This document shows positions 27,905 through 36,291 of a stretch of 48,448 nt of DNA, piece after piece. Origin of the DNA: Lachnospiraceae bacterium (GTDB taxonomy: Bacteria > Bacillota > Clostridia > Lachnospirales > Lachnospiraceae). The notes under the pieces are model-generated. The model worked only from the letters and a program-made list of their open reading frames with translations. It was not told where the DNA came from and did no database searches. Position 1 is the first letter of the stretch, and every line of letters begins with the position of its first letter. Position numbers and translations under genes: made by a program. Location of the stretch: assembly GCA_009911185.1 (NCBI GenBank), contig QXWW01000034.1, positions 1 to 48,448 on the forward strand, written 5' to 3'.

Positions 27905-28102
27905 ATGCCAAAGGTTAAAACAAGCAGAGCAGCAGCAAAACGTTTCAAGAAGACTGGAACTGGTAAGTTAAAAAGAAATAAAGCGTACAAAAGCCATATC
28001 TTAACCAAGAAGTCTACAAAGAGAAAGAGAAATCTGAGAAAATCGGCGATTACAGATGCTGCTAACGTTAAGAATATGAAAAAGATTTTACCGTATTTGT
28101 AA
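27905..28102 (+). CDS. rpmI: 50S ribosomal protein L35
   Basis: A 65-residue, very basic ribosomal protein with the family opening [20 protein letters not shown] and the KRKRNLRK stretch. It lies 24 bp after infC with AAGGAGG upstream, in the standard infC-rpmI-rplT order. Confidence 0.98.
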   Translation: MPKVKTSRAAAKRFKKTGTGKLKRNKAYKSHILTKKSTKRKRNLRKSAITDAANVKNMKKILPYL

Positions 28103-28128
28103 GATTGAGTTAAGGAGGAATAGAAGAC

Positions 28129-28488
28129 ATGGCAAGAATTAAAGGCGGTTTAAATGCGAAAAAGAAGCATAACAGAGTATTAAAACTGGCAAAAGGATAC
28201 AGAGGGGCGCGCTCCAAACAGTACAGAGTGGCTAAGCAGTCTGTTATGAGAGCTTTAACCAGTTCTTATGCGGGCAGGAAGCAGAGAAAGAGACAGTTCC
28301 GCCAGCTTTGGATTGCACGTATCAATGCAGCGGCGAGAATGAACGGTCTTTCCTACAGTAAGTTCATGTACGGCCTGAAACTGGCGGGTGTGGAAGTGAA
28401 CCGCAAGATGCTGGCAGAACTGGCAGTCAATGATGCAGAAGGTTTTACAGCTTTGGCAAAACTGGCACAGGCAAAAACAGTTGAATAA
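28129..28488 (+). CDS. rplT: 50S ribosomal protein L20
   Basis: A 119-residue early-assembly 23S rRNA-binding protein and the known repressor of this operon. The N-terminus [20 protein letters not shown] has the basic RNA-binding tail, and the core [20 protein letters not shown] is diagnostic. AAGGAGG precedes the ATG. No clear terminator follows in the 15 bp before the tRNA promoter. Confidence 0.98.
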   Translation: MARIKGGLNAKKKHNRVLKLAKGYRGARSKQYRVAKQSVMRALTSSYAGRKQRKRQFRQLWIARINAAARMNGLSYSKFMYGLKLAGVEVNRKMLAELAVNDAEGFTALAKLAQAKTVE

Positions 28489-28503
28489 AAATTAAAAAAG
28501 TAC

Positions 28504-28532
28504 TTGACTTTCTCGAACCTGGCATGTATAAT
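28504..28532 (+). promoter_or_regulatory. Promoter of tRNA-Glu
   Basis: TTGACT at 28504-28509, 17 bp, TATAAT at 28527-28532. The gene starts 38 bp after the -10 box, so a short 5' leader is removed in processing. Confidence 0.88.
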
Positions 28533-28551
28533 AAACATGTTGAGTTCGAGA
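28511..28551. promoter_or_regulatory. 41-bp hyphenated dyad centred on the -10 box
   Basis: TCTCGAAC (28511-28518) mirrors GTTCGAGA (28544-28551), and inside it CATGT (28523-28527) mirrors ACATG (28535-28539). Both pairs share the axis at 28531, inside TATAAT, with equal 4-bp gaps. The symmetry suggests a protein-binding operator over the promoter or a cruciform; only the symmetry itself is observed. Confidence 0.6.
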
Positions 28552-28569
28552 GAACAAGATTAAAAGTGA

Positions 28570-28641
28570 GGCTCGTTGGTCAAGCGGTTAAGACGCCGCC
28601 CTCTCACGGCGGAAACAGGGGTTCGATTCCCCTACGAGCTG
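28570..28641 (+). tRNA. tRNA-Glu (anticodon CUC)
   Basis: A complete cloverleaf: acceptor GGCTCGT/ACGAGCT (with a terminal G-U pair), D arm with GGTTAAGA, anticodon stem CCGCC/GGCGG around loop CTCTCAC giving anticodon CTC, and T arm AGGGG-TTCGATT-CCCCT. CCA is not encoded. It has its own promoter and terminator. Confidence 0.95.
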
Positions 28642-28677
28642 TCAGCTATGAATTGAATAGCCCAACCCGAAGGAATG

Positions 28678-28717
28678 CTGGAAACCTTGGTTTTGTGAGG
28701 TTTGCAGTATTTTTTTG
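28678..28717 (+). terminator. Terminator of tRNA-Glu
   Basis: CTGGAAACCT (28678-28687) pairs with AGGTTTGCAG (28698-28707) with one G-G mismatch, followed by a T7 tract (28710-28716). The repeat copy at 28718 begins immediately afterwards. Confidence 0.8.
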
Positions 28718-28765
28718 TTTTATAGGAGAGACCTTGTCACGCGAAAGCGCTTTTCTGTAGAAGCC
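28718..28765. repeat. Post-terminator palindromic repeat, copy A
   Basis: 28721-28749 matches 35980-36008 at 28 of 29 positions (TATAGGAGAGACC… CGCGAAAGCG). It contains the GAAA tetraloop hairpin CGC-GAAA-GCG and has degenerate outer arms (TTTTATAGGAGAG against CTTTTCTGTAGAA). It abuts the tRNA-Glu terminator. Between here and 29009 no gene is supported. Confidence 0.75.
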
Positions 28766-28885
28766 GATGAGGACGCCATGAGAGCAATCGTATAAATGTA
28801 TAAAAGCATAAGGAAACTGCATAAGAACTGGTAAGCGGAAAAGGAATAGCTCTGTAAGCCATGAAACATATATTTATGTATTACA

Positions 28886-28927
28886 AAAGTCCATAACGGA
28901 TAAAATAATTTGTCTGTTATGGACTTT
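28886..28927 (-). terminator. Probable terminator of tyrA-aroA
   Basis: AAAGTCCATAAC (28886-28897) pairs perfectly with GTTATGGACTTT (28916-28927), extended by a few inner pairs. On the minus strand the stem ends in TTTTG, and it lies 83 bp beyond the aroA stop, so it most likely ends that transcript. It may also stop read-through from the plus strand. Confidence 0.6.
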
Positions 28928-29009
28928 ATAATGGTGAAATTCCAATATTCGATGGCATTCGCGTTAACTTGCCAACTACTGTAGACTTTTGTATGAGTCA
29001 CACAGAACG

Positions 29010-30320
29010 TTATAAGGAAAGAGACTTAATATCCTCATAGAAAGAGGGGTAGGAGATAGCGGCGCATTGTTCATCGTCCAGGATCGTTTCCCCGCAGGCA
29101 TTCAGCCCGGCCACGGTAAAGGACATGGCGATCCGGTGATCCTGGCAGGTATGAATAACGGCTCCCTGAAGCGGTCTGCCGCCTTCAATTATCATACCGT
29201 CTTCGGTAGGGACAATGGAGGCTCCCATTGCCTTAAGGTTTTCTGTCACCACGGCGATCCGGTCTGATTCTTTTACTTTTAGCTCCTGGGCGTCCTGAAT
29301 GACCGTGGTGCCTTCTGCAAAGGCCGCCATTACGGCAATTACAGGGATTTCATCAATAAGAGTGGGTATCATGGCTCCGCCCACCGTTGTGCCGTATAGA
29401 TTGCTGCTTCTTACCAGGATGTCTGCCACCGGCTCTCCGGAAACCGTACGTTTGTTGAGCAAGGTCAAATCCCCCCCCATAGCCAGCGCAATGTTCAGGA
29501 TGCCGCTGCGAGTGGGATTTACGCCCACGTTTTCAATTAAAATTTCAGAATTGGGCGTAAGAAGTCCCAATGCGATAAAATATGCGGCTGAAGAAATATC
29601 TCCGGGCACATGGATTTTCTGACCGTTCAGCACGGGTTCCGGTTTGATGGAAGCGGTCGTGCCGGCAGAGGTAATCCTGGCCCCGAAACCGGACAGCATA
29701 AGTTCGGTATGGTTTCGGGATAATACAGGTTCTGTGACGCTGGTATCATCCTCAGCATAGAGTCCTGCAAGTAAAATTGCAGATTTGACCTGGGCAGAGG
29801 CAACGGTAGAATGATAATGGACGCCTTTTAAATGACCGCCGCAGATTGTAAACGGGGCGCAGCCAGAATTGCAGCGTTCCCGGCTGGCTGGGAAAGAAGT
29901 ACTATCCCAGCATTGAAAGTTTGCCCCCATTTGTGAGAGCGGAGTAAAAATACGTTGCATAGGACGTTTGCGGATAGAGTTATCACCGTCCAGGGTGGTC
30001 TTGAAAGCTTGTCCCGCCAAAATGCCGGAAATCAGGCGTGTGGTGGTTCCGCTGTTTCCAACATCCAATATCTGCGAAGGGGCGCGAAGGCCGTGAAGCC
30101 CTTTTCCATGGACCAGGACGCTGGAACCATTATTTTCAATAGGGATTCCAAGCTTCTGGAAACAGGAAATGGTGGAAAGGCAGTCAGCGCCCTGCAGAAA
30201 ATTAGTAATTTCTGTCAGTCCGTTGGAGATAGCGCCGAACATAATTCCTCTGTGGGAAATTGATTTATCACCGGGAACAGATAATTTCCCGTGAAAAGAG
30301 TAGCTATTTGTAATTTTCAT
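29010..30320 (-). CDS. aroA: 3-phosphoshikimate 1-carboxyvinyltransferase (EPSP synthase)
   Basis: Adds enolpyruvate from PEP to shikimate-3-phosphate, the sixth step of chorismate synthesis. At 436 residues it is full length. PEP and shikimate contacts are visible: KLSVPGDKSISHRG at the N-terminus, DVGNSGTTTRLISGILAG, GDNSIRKRPM and LKVKESDRI. The NSGTTTRL loop with Ala after SGIL-AG suggests a class II-like variant, but I cannot settle the class. It lies 18 bp downstream of tyrA on the same transcript. Confidence 0.96.
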   Translation of the reverse strand: MKITNSYSFHGKLSVPGDKSISHRGIMFGAISNGLTEITNFLQGADCLSTISCFQKLGIPIENNGSSVLVHGKGLHGLRAPSQILDVGNSGTTTRLISGILAGQAFKTTLDGDNSIRKRPMQRIFTPLSQMGANFQCWDSTSFPASRERCNSGCAPFTICGGHLKGVHYHSTVASAQVKSAILLAGLYAEDDTSVTEPVLSRNHTELMLSGFGARITSAGTTASIKPEPVLNGQKIHVPGDISSAAYFIALGLLTPNSEILIENVGVNPTRSGILNIALAMGGDLTLLNKRTVSGEPVADILVRSSNLYGTTVGGAMIPTLIDEIPVIAVMAAFAEGTTVIQDAQELKVKESDRIAVVTENLKAMGASIVPTEDGMIIEGGRPLQGAVIHTCQDHRIAMSFTVAGLNACGETILDDEQCAAISYPSFYEDIKSLSL

Positions 30321-30338
30321 GACAGTTACCTCGTTATT

Positions 30339-31436
30339 TTATCGTTCATATACTGTGTATTGGCAGTCGCGCAGGATTCTTACAGCCGTTTTTCTTGCAT
30401 TTTCATCATAAAATTCGATATGCAGAACACCGTCCTGAAATTCCCGGTTATGGATGATGCCAATATTTTTTATGCTGATATTTTGTCGGGAGAGGATCGT
30501 GGCGAGCGCGGCAATGCCTCCGGTCTCGTCAATCATATCGCAGTAAATTTCGAATATTTTTGGAAGCGAGCCGCAAGTGTTGATGGAAATAGAATCGCGG
30601 TAGTCTTTGGCTTCCTGGAAAAAATCAAATAATTCCTGGCTGCTGCCGCAGGAAATCCGGCTCTTTGTGTGTTCCAGTGAGCGGATAAATAAATCTATCA
30701 GTCTGAGAAGCTGGTCGCGGTTGGTAAGGCAGATTTGCTGCCACATGACAGGCGATGAGGAGGCGATTCTTGTAATATCCTTAAATCCGCCGGCCGCTAC
30801 CTGTTTCATAGTTTCCGATTCATCGTCAATGCTTTTTACCAGATTTACCAGGCTGGAAGCCAGAATATGGGGGAGGTGGCTGATGGCGGCGGTGATAAAA
30901 TCGTGCCTGTGGTAATCAAGCACCATGGTAATCGCGCCGAGGGAGCTGATAAAATCTTTTAATTCCTGAACGAGTCCTGCCTGTACGTCCGGCGAGGGGG
31001 TGAGAATATAGTATGCATTTTCCAGAAGATATGAGGTTGCATGTTTGTAGCCGCTTTTTTCCGAGCCGGTCATAGGATGTCCGCCAATAAAATAAGGAGA
31101 GATTCTGGTGTCGGAAATCTTCTGATGGATGGAATTTTTTACGCTTCCCACGTCGGTAATAATGCAATGTTCTCCGGCAAAAGCAGATATCTTTGCCAGA
31201 AATTCAGAATTTTTCTGTACAGGCGCACATAGAAAAATGTAACGGCATTTTGCAAAATCCCCGGTCACTTCCCGGAATCCTTCCGTAATCACTTGTTCTG
31301 AGACGGCAAGTTCCAATGCTTCTGTGTCCACATCGTATGCGAACAGTTCGATTTCCGGATGGATGCGGTGAATTGTTTTGGCGATGGAACCTCCAATGAG
31401 GCCAAGACCGATAAAACCAATTTTTTCAGGTTTCAT
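30339..31436 (-). CDS. tyrA: Prephenate dehydrogenase with ACT domain
   Basis: Oxidatively decarboxylates prephenate to 4-hydroxyphenylpyruvate for tyrosine synthesis. The 365 residues have an NAD-binding GLGLIGGS near residues 10-17, the catalytic His regions in GGHPMTGSEKSGY and AISHLPHI, and a C-terminal ACT domain (GGIAALATILSRQNISIKNIGI) for feedback by tyrosine. AGGAGG precedes the ATG at 31436. With aroA it forms an aromatic operon; pheA lies 9 kb away on the other strand. Confidence 0.95.
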   Translation of the reverse strand: MKPEKIGFIGLGLIGGSIAKTIHRIHPEIELFAYDVDTEALELAVSEQVITEGFREVTGDFAKCRYIFLCAPVQKNSEFLAKISAFAGEHCIITDVGSVKNSIHQKISDTRISPYFIGGHPMTGSEKSGYKHATSYLLENAYYILTPSPDVQAGLVQELKDFISSLGAITMVLDYHRHDFITAAISHLPHILASSLVNLVKSIDDESETMKQVAAGGFKDITRIASSSPVMWQQICLTNRDQLLRLIDLFIRSLEHTKSRISCGSSQELFDFFQEAKDYRDSISINTCGSLPKIFEIYCDMIDETGGIAALATILSRQNISIKNIGIIHNREFQDGVLHIEFYDENARKTAVRILRDCQYTVYER

Positions 31437-31460
31437 AATGTCCTCCTGAATCCATATTTG

Positions 31461-31476
31461 AGTACCTGTTTGTACT
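31461..31476. other. Small inverted repeat in the tyrA leader
   Basis: AGTAC-CTGTTT-GTACT lies between the tyrA promoter and start codon. It could be an operator half-site pair or an mRNA hairpin; no T-box or Trp/Tyr attenuator features are seen in this leader of about 50 nt. Confidence 0.3.
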
Positions 31477-31487
31477 TGTCTTTTTCT

Positions 31488-31516
31488 ATCGTAAGGGAAA
31501 AAGTTGGAAAAGTCAA
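31488..31516 (-). promoter_or_regulatory. Promoter of tyrA-aroA
   Basis: On the minus strand, TTGACT (31511-31516), 17 bp, TACGAT (31488-31493). It is divergent from the fusA2 promoter 63 bp away. Confidence 0.65.
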
Positions 31517-31578
31517 CTGTCTGTGGTCCTGAAGCGTATGGGAACAGAAGAAATAATTGTAAATATTGAATAAAAAGG

Positions 31579-31607
31579 TTGTAATATTTTTGAAGTTTTA
31601 GTAAAAT
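31579..31607 (+). promoter_or_regulatory. Promoter of the EF-G-like gene
   Basis: TTGTAA (31579-31584), 17 bp, TAAAAT (31602-31607), 36 bp before the start codon. Confidence 0.6.
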
Positions 31608-31643
31608 ATAAACATCGAAAAACTTGTATTGGAGGAAAACATT

Positions 31644-33734
31644 ATGAACGTGTATACAACTGACAAAGTAAGAAATGTAGTTCTTTTAGGACACGGCGGC
31701 AGCGGAAAGACGACATTAGTGGAAGCCATGGCATATCTGTCCGGTATTACCAAGCGTATGGGGAAGGTCAGCGACGGCAATACGATCAGTGATTATGACA
31801 AGGAAGAAACGAAACGTCTTTTTTCAATTAATACATCAGTAGTACCGGTCGTTTGGGAAGATACCAAAATTAATGTACTGGACGCGCCGGGATATTTTGG
31901 ATTTGTAGGCGAGGTGGAGGAAGCAGTCAGCGTTGCAGACGCGGCCATCATCGTAGTGTCCGGTAAGAGCGGGATCCAGGTAGGAACTCAGAAGGCATGG
32001 GAGATCTGTGAAAAATATAAGATTCCGCGCATGGTATATGTGACGGAAATGGATGACGATAATGCAAGCTTCCGGCAGGTAGTGGCAGATTTGCAGGAGA
32101 TGTATGGAAAAAGGATTGCGCCGTTCCATCTTCCAATCCGGGAAAATGAGAAATTTGTAGGATATGTCAACGTTGTGGCCCAGACAGGAAACCGCTGGAA
32201 TGAGAAGGGAGAGGTTGTGGAGACAGAGATTCCGGATTATTCTCAGGCAAACCTGGAACTGTGCCGCGAGGCATTGATGGAAGCGGTTGCCGAGACCAGC
32301 GAAGAATTTATGGACCGTTATTTTGCAGGAGAAGAATTTTCTGAATTTGAGATTCGTTCCGCACTGCGCACCAACGTAGCCGACGGCAGTATCGTTCCGG
32401 TTTCCATGGGTTCCAGCACGCTGGTGCAGGGGGTTTATACCCTGCTGGATGATATCCTCAAATATCTGCCAAGTCCGGAGAAGCGGCCATGCAAAGGCAT
32501 TAATATGAAGACCAATGAAGTATTTGACGGCGATTATGATATTGCGAAACCCAAGAGTCTGTACATATACAAGACCATTGCCGACCCGTTTATCGGCAAG
32601 TATTCCCTGGTTAAAGTAAATTCCGGCGTATTAAAGACGGACGATGTATTATATAATGCGGAAAAAGATCTGGAGACTAAGGTTGGCAAGATTTATGTGA
32701 TGCAGGGCAATAAAGCGATGGAGGTGCCAGAGCTTCACGCCGGGGATTTGGGAGCTTTGGCGAAACTTACGAAGTCGGCCACAAGAGATACCCTGTCCAC
32801 CAAAGCGGCTCCGGTTATGTATGGGAAGACGCAGATTTCCACGCCCTATACGTATATGCGTTATAAGGCGAAAAAGAAGGGGGATGAAGATAAGATTTCC
32901 CAGGCGCTGCAAAAGCTGATGCAGGAGGATTTGACGCTGAAAACGGAAAATGACAGCGCCAATGGCCAGACTTTGATTTACGGTATCGGAGACCAGCATC
33001 TGGAGGTTGTCGTGAGTAAGCTTGCTTCGCGCTACAAGGTGGAGATTGAACTGAGCAGACCCAAGATTGCGTTCCGGGAGACCATCCGCAAGAAATCGGA
33101 TGTAGAGTATAAGTATAAGAAGCAGTCTGGCGGGCACGGGCAGTATGGGCATGTAAAAATGACGTTTGAGCCAAGCGGCGATCTGGACACGGCGTTTGTA
33201 TTTGAACAGCAGGTAGTGGGAGGCGCTGTGCCAAAGAATTATTTCCCCGCGGTAGAAAAGGGCCTGCAGGAATCCGTGCTGAAGGGACCGATGGCGGCAT
33301 ATCCGGTTATGGGCGTGAAGGCAGTGCTTTATGACGGCTCCTATCATCCAGTGGACTCTTCAGAGATGGCGTTTAAGATGGCGACGATTCAGGCGTTTAA
33401 GAAAGGAATTATGGAGGCGTCCCCGGTATTATTAGAGCCGATTGCCAACATGAAGGTGGTAGTGCCGGATAAATTTACCGGAGATGTTATGGGAGATTTG
33501 AACAAACGCCGGGGGCGGGTGCTTGGCATGAACCCGGTGGAAACGGGCAAAACAGAGATTACCGCCGACGTACCTTATATGGAGATTTACGGTTATATGA
33601 CGGATCTGCGCTCCATGACCGGAGGAAGCGGGCTGTTCTCCTATGAATTTGCCCGTTATGAGCAGACCCCTTCGGATATACAGGAGAAAGAAGTTGCAGC
33701 CAGGAGCAATAAACTGGATGCAAATGAGGAGTAA
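31644..33734 (+). CDS. Elongation factor G-like GTPase (FusA2 type)
   Basis: A 696-residue five-domain translational GTPase related to EF-G, distinct from the canonical copy. The P-loop is GHGGSGKT (16-23). Departures from EF-G: the ERGITI-type switch I is not recognisable (TKRLFSINTSV); the switch II DTPGH is DAPGY (80-84), replacing the catalytic His with Tyr; and G4 NKxD is TEMD (144-147). Domains II-V are well kept (QSGGHGQYGHVKMTFEP; MGDLNKRRGRVLGM). Such EF-G II forms exist in several phyla and some have altered GTPase behaviour. ATG 31644 follows GGAGG; a TTG five codons upstream is part of the Shine-Dalgarno context. Confidence 0.9.
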   Translation: MNVYTTDKVRNVVLLGHGGSGKTTLVEAMAYLSGITKRMGKVSDGNTISDYDKEETKRLFSINTSVVPVVWEDTKINVLDAPGYFGFVGEVEEAVSVADAAIIVVSGKSGIQVGTQKAWEICEKYKIPRMVYVTEMDDDNASFRQVVADLQEMYGKRIAPFHLPIRENEKFVGYVNVVAQTGNRWNEKGEVVETEIPDYSQANLELCREALMEAVAETSEEFMDRYFAGEEFSEFEIRSALRTNVADGSIVPVSMGSSTLVQGVYTLLDDILKYLPSPEKRPCKGINMKTNEVFDGDYDIAKPKSLYIYKTIADPFIGKYSLVKVNSGVLKTDDVLYNAEKDLETKVGKIYVMQGNKAMEVPELHAGDLGALAKLTKSATRDTLSTKAAPVMYGKTQISTPYTYMRYKAKKKGDEDKISQALQKLMQEDLTLKTENDSANGQTLIYGIGDQHLEVVVSKLASRYKVEIELSRPKIAFRETIRKKSDVEYKYKKQSGGHGQYGHVKMTFEPSGDLDTAFVFEQQVVGGAVPKNYFPAVEKGLQESVLKGPMAAYPVMGVKAVLYDGSYHPVDSSEMAFKMATIQAFKKGIMEASPVLLEPIANMKVVVPDKFTGDVMGDLNKRRGRVLGMNPVETGKTEITADVPYMEIYGYMTDLRSMTGGSGLFSYEFARYEQTPSDIQEKEVAARSNKLDANEE

Positions 33735-33757
33735 GTGCGAATTGTTATAGAAGTCTG

Positions 33758-33792
33758 CCGGTACAGTAAATAGGAGATATTTACTGTACCGG
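33758..33792 (+). terminator. Terminator-like hairpin after the EF-G-like gene
   Basis: A perfect 14-bp stem (CCGGTACAGTAAAT with its complement at 33779-33792) with a 7-nt loop, followed by GTTTGTCT, a weak U-tract. It lies 23 bp after the stop codon. Confidence 0.7.
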
Positions 33793-33853
33793 GTTTGTCT
33801 GCATATGCTGCTGCGCAAGGGCGCTTGGCATATAGAAGGGTGGAAGCTGTTAT

Positions 33854-35914
33854 ATGAAGAAAAAGAACATGGCAAATCAGGGTCAGGAAAGTGTAAAGGG
33901 CAATACAAGGGGCATAGAGGGGTGGAAGAAGTTTTATCATGAGACGATCAAAGGAAAAATTACCGTATCTGTTTTGGCGTTAGTCGTTATTTCTCTGTCG
34001 CTTCTGGGAATTATTTCCAGCGCGCTGAATAGCCACAGTACCAATTCTACCCTGGAACGAAGTATGGATGCTACAGCGCGTGTGTCAGCGGAACGGGTAG
34101 AATGGGAAATTACTTCCTATAAGAACATAGCCGAAGATCTGGGGATGACAGCGCGTCTTGCCAGTGATACGGCAGAACTGGAAGATAAAAAATCTATTGT
34201 GGATGAGCGCGTAAAGGTCAATGAACTGATGGCGGGAGATGTGCTCGACAGCAGGGGAAACAGCATTTTTACAGGAGAAAACTATGCGGAAACCGCCTAT
34301 TTTCAGGCGGCTATGCAGGGGCAGATTTATGTGACGGAGCCGATAATCAGCGAAAACCAGTCGTCCATGGAGATTCGGATTGCGGCTCCATTATGGAAGG
34401 ACGGTATTTACGGGACAGAGGTGGCAGGGGTTGTCTATCTGGTGCCGGAAGAAAATTTCCTGAATGATATTATGGCGGCGGTAAATGTGAGCGCCAATGG
34501 TTCCGCCTACATGATAGACAGTGAAGGAACGGTCATTGCCCATGAAAATGATGTTTTGGTAAAGACCAAAGATAACAGTATTGAGGCGGCCAAGACGGAT
34601 TCTTCGCTGAAACCGCTTGCAAATTTAGAACAGAAGATGGTGGAGGGGGAAATCGGGTTTGGAACGTACCGCTATGACGGAGTGAAAAAAATAATGGCGT
34701 ATGCTCCGGTAGAAAACAGTAACGATTGGAGCATAGCGATTACAGCCCCTGTATCTGATTTTAACAAAGAGACAATTGCAGGCGTAATCATTACCATATT
34801 GATTGTGATTGTTTCTATTCTTACGGCAGTCTTTATGGTGAGAAGACTTGCTGACAATATTGGTACGCCTATTCAGAAATGTGCACGGCGCCTGACCGCC
34901 CTGGCGAAGGGAGATTTGCACACCGAGGTTCCACAGATATCCTCCAGAGACGAGGTGCTGACGCTTGCCCATGCTACACAGGATATTGTGTCAGGTGTGA
35001 GAGACATTATTGGGGATGTGGATTATGTTCTGGGAGAAATGAGCGAAAATAATTTTAATGTTCATTTTAGAAACAGAGAATCCTATGTGGGAGATTATCA
35101 AGGCATTATGGACGCCGTGCGAAAGATTAAAAATTCCCTGAGCGATACTCTGAATCATATCAGGGAATCTGCAGACCAGGTGGGCTTGGGAGCAACACAG
35201 ATGGCGGAAAGCGCCCAATCTCTTGCAGAAGGCGCGACAGACCAGGCGGCTTCTGTGGAAGAGCTTTTGGCGACTGTAAATAATGTAGCGGATCAGGTGC
35301 AGAGAAATACGGAAAATGCAGTTTCTACCAGCCAGAAAGCAAAGCAAATCGGCAGTCAGGCAGATACCAGCCGTTCCTATATTACGGAAATGACAAGGGC
35401 GATGGAGAAAATCAGCGAAGCCTCCAGGCAGATTGCCAATATTATCCAGACCATTGAGGAAATTGCCGACCAGACCAACCTGTTATCGCTCAATGCCTCC
35501 ATAGAAGCGGCAAGGGCCGGGGAAGCAGGACGCGGATTCGCAGTAGTGGCAGGTGAAATCGGTCATTTGGCAATTCAGTCTACGGAATCTGTGGAAGATA
35601 CCAGAAGGCTGATAGAGGCGGCCTTAAATGAGGTTGAAAGCGGCAACCGGATTGCGGAGGAGATGGCGGGTGCGCTTCAGGAGGTTATTGAAGGTATGGA
35701 TGGAATCGTTAAAGCGGTGGAAGGGGTAGCAGAAAATTCCAATGAACAGAATGCCTCCATGCATCAGATCAATGAGACGATTGAGATTATTTCAGAAGTG
35801 GTACAGACCAATTCAGCAGCGGCGGAGCAAAGCTCTGCGACCAGTCAGGAGTTGTCGGCGCAGGCAGCAGAATTGAATGATATGATTGGCAAATTTCAAT
35901 TTGACGAAACATGA
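33854..35914 (+). CDS. Methyl-accepting chemotaxis protein with extracellular Cache sensor
   Basis: A 686-residue chemoreceptor. Membrane helix 1 at about 36-57, an outside double-Cache-like ligand domain (about 60-305; [37 protein letters not shown]), helix 2 at about 310-330, HAMP to about 385, then a long coiled-coil signalling domain with the conserved hairpin tip [20 protein letters not shown] that contacts CheA and CheW. No CheR-binding pentapeptide ends the protein (…KFQFDET). The ligand is unknown. No other chemotaxis genes are in the window. Confidence 0.93.
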   Translation: MKKKNMANQGQESVKGNTRGIEGWKKFYHETIKGKITVSVLALVVISLSLLGIISSALNSHSTNSTLERSMDATARVSAERVEWEITSYKNIAEDLGMTARLASDTAELEDKKSIVDERVKVNELMAGDVLDSRGNSIFTGENYAETAYFQAAMQGQIYVTEPIISENQSSMEIRIAAPLWKDGIYGTEVAGVVYLVPEENFLNDIMAAVNVSANGSAYMIDSEGTVIAHENDVLVKTKDNSIEAAKTDSSLKPLANLEQKMVEGEIGFGTYRYDGVKKIMAYAPVENSNDWSIAITAPVSDFNKETIAGVIITILIVIVSILTAVFMVRRLADNIGTPIQKCARRLTALAKGDLHTEVPQISSRDEVLTLAHATQDIVSGVRDIIGDVDYVLGEMSENNFNVHFRNRESYVGDYQGIMDAVRKIKNSLSDTLNHIRESADQVGLGATQMAESAQSLAEGATDQAASVEELLATVNNVADQVQRNTENAVSTSQKAKQIGSQADTSRSYITEMTRAMEKISEASRQIANIIQTIEEIADQTNLLSLNASIEAARAGEAGRGFAVVAGEIGHLAIQSTESVEDTRRLIEAALNEVESGNRIAEEMAGALQEVIEGMDGIVKAVEGVAENSNEQNASMHQINETIEIISEVVQTNSAAAEQSSATSQELSAQAAELNDMIGKFQFDET

Positions 35915-35934
35915 TAACGGTTATTTTATCAGGA

Positions 35935-35975
35935 AGACCCGGAAAACAAGAAACAACAGTTTTCCAGGTCTTTTT
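35935..35975 (+). terminator. Terminator of the chemoreceptor gene
   Basis: AGACC-C-GGAAAAC (35935-35947) pairs with GTTTTCC-A-GGTCT (35959-35971) with one internal mismatch, followed by T5. Confidence 0.85.
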
Positions 35976-36034
35976 ATTCTATAGGAAAGACCTTGTCACG
36001 CGAAAGCGTAAAAGTGCCTTCCTATAGAATAAAA
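35972..36034. repeat. Post-terminator palindromic repeat, copy B
   Basis: A 16-bp perfect inverted repeat, TTTTATTCTATAGGAA (35972-35987) and its complement (36019-36034), encloses a 31-nt loop with the CGC-GAAA-GCG hairpin at 35999-36008. It shares a 29-nt core with copy A (one mismatch) and overlaps the U-tract of the chemoreceptor terminator. The segment from here to 36291 contains no supported gene. Confidence 0.85.
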
Positions 36035-36095
36035 GCAATATGCGCACGCGCGTCAAAGTGTACAGATCCTCATGAGTGAGGGGTTAGGGGAGTTG

Positions 36096-36152
36096 AAGTG
36101 TGCTTGCCCACTTTGTTTTCTTATAGGAAAATACCTTGCGGGTGCCTTTTCA
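36096..36152. repeat. Possible third copy (C) of the post-terminator repeat
   Basis: A small hairpin AAGTG/CACTT (36096-36113) followed by TTG and then TTTTCTTATAGGAAAATACC (36116 on) resembles copies A and B in both order and core (TATAGGAAA…ACCTTG). The rest diverges. Downstream lie other palindromes: CACGGGA-A-TCCCGTG near 36168-36182, CCGGC/GCCGG and GCACGCGTGC near 36235. Confidence 0.45.
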
Positions 36153-36291
36153 GCAGAAGAAAAATACCACGGGAATCCCGTGCCCGGCGAGCCGGACTAG
36201 GTCTGTTTTCCAGTGAAAAAACTTCCGGGGGATGCACGCGTGCGCAAAAGGAGAATGGACGCTTTTGCAGCGTGCTTTGTCCGGTAAAGTA

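Noticed and set aside
28921-29040. Plus-strand open frame with protein-like text ending at 29040
   Set aside because: It has no start codon with a ribosome site, begins inside a terminator stem and runs into the aroA tail; at most a fragment.
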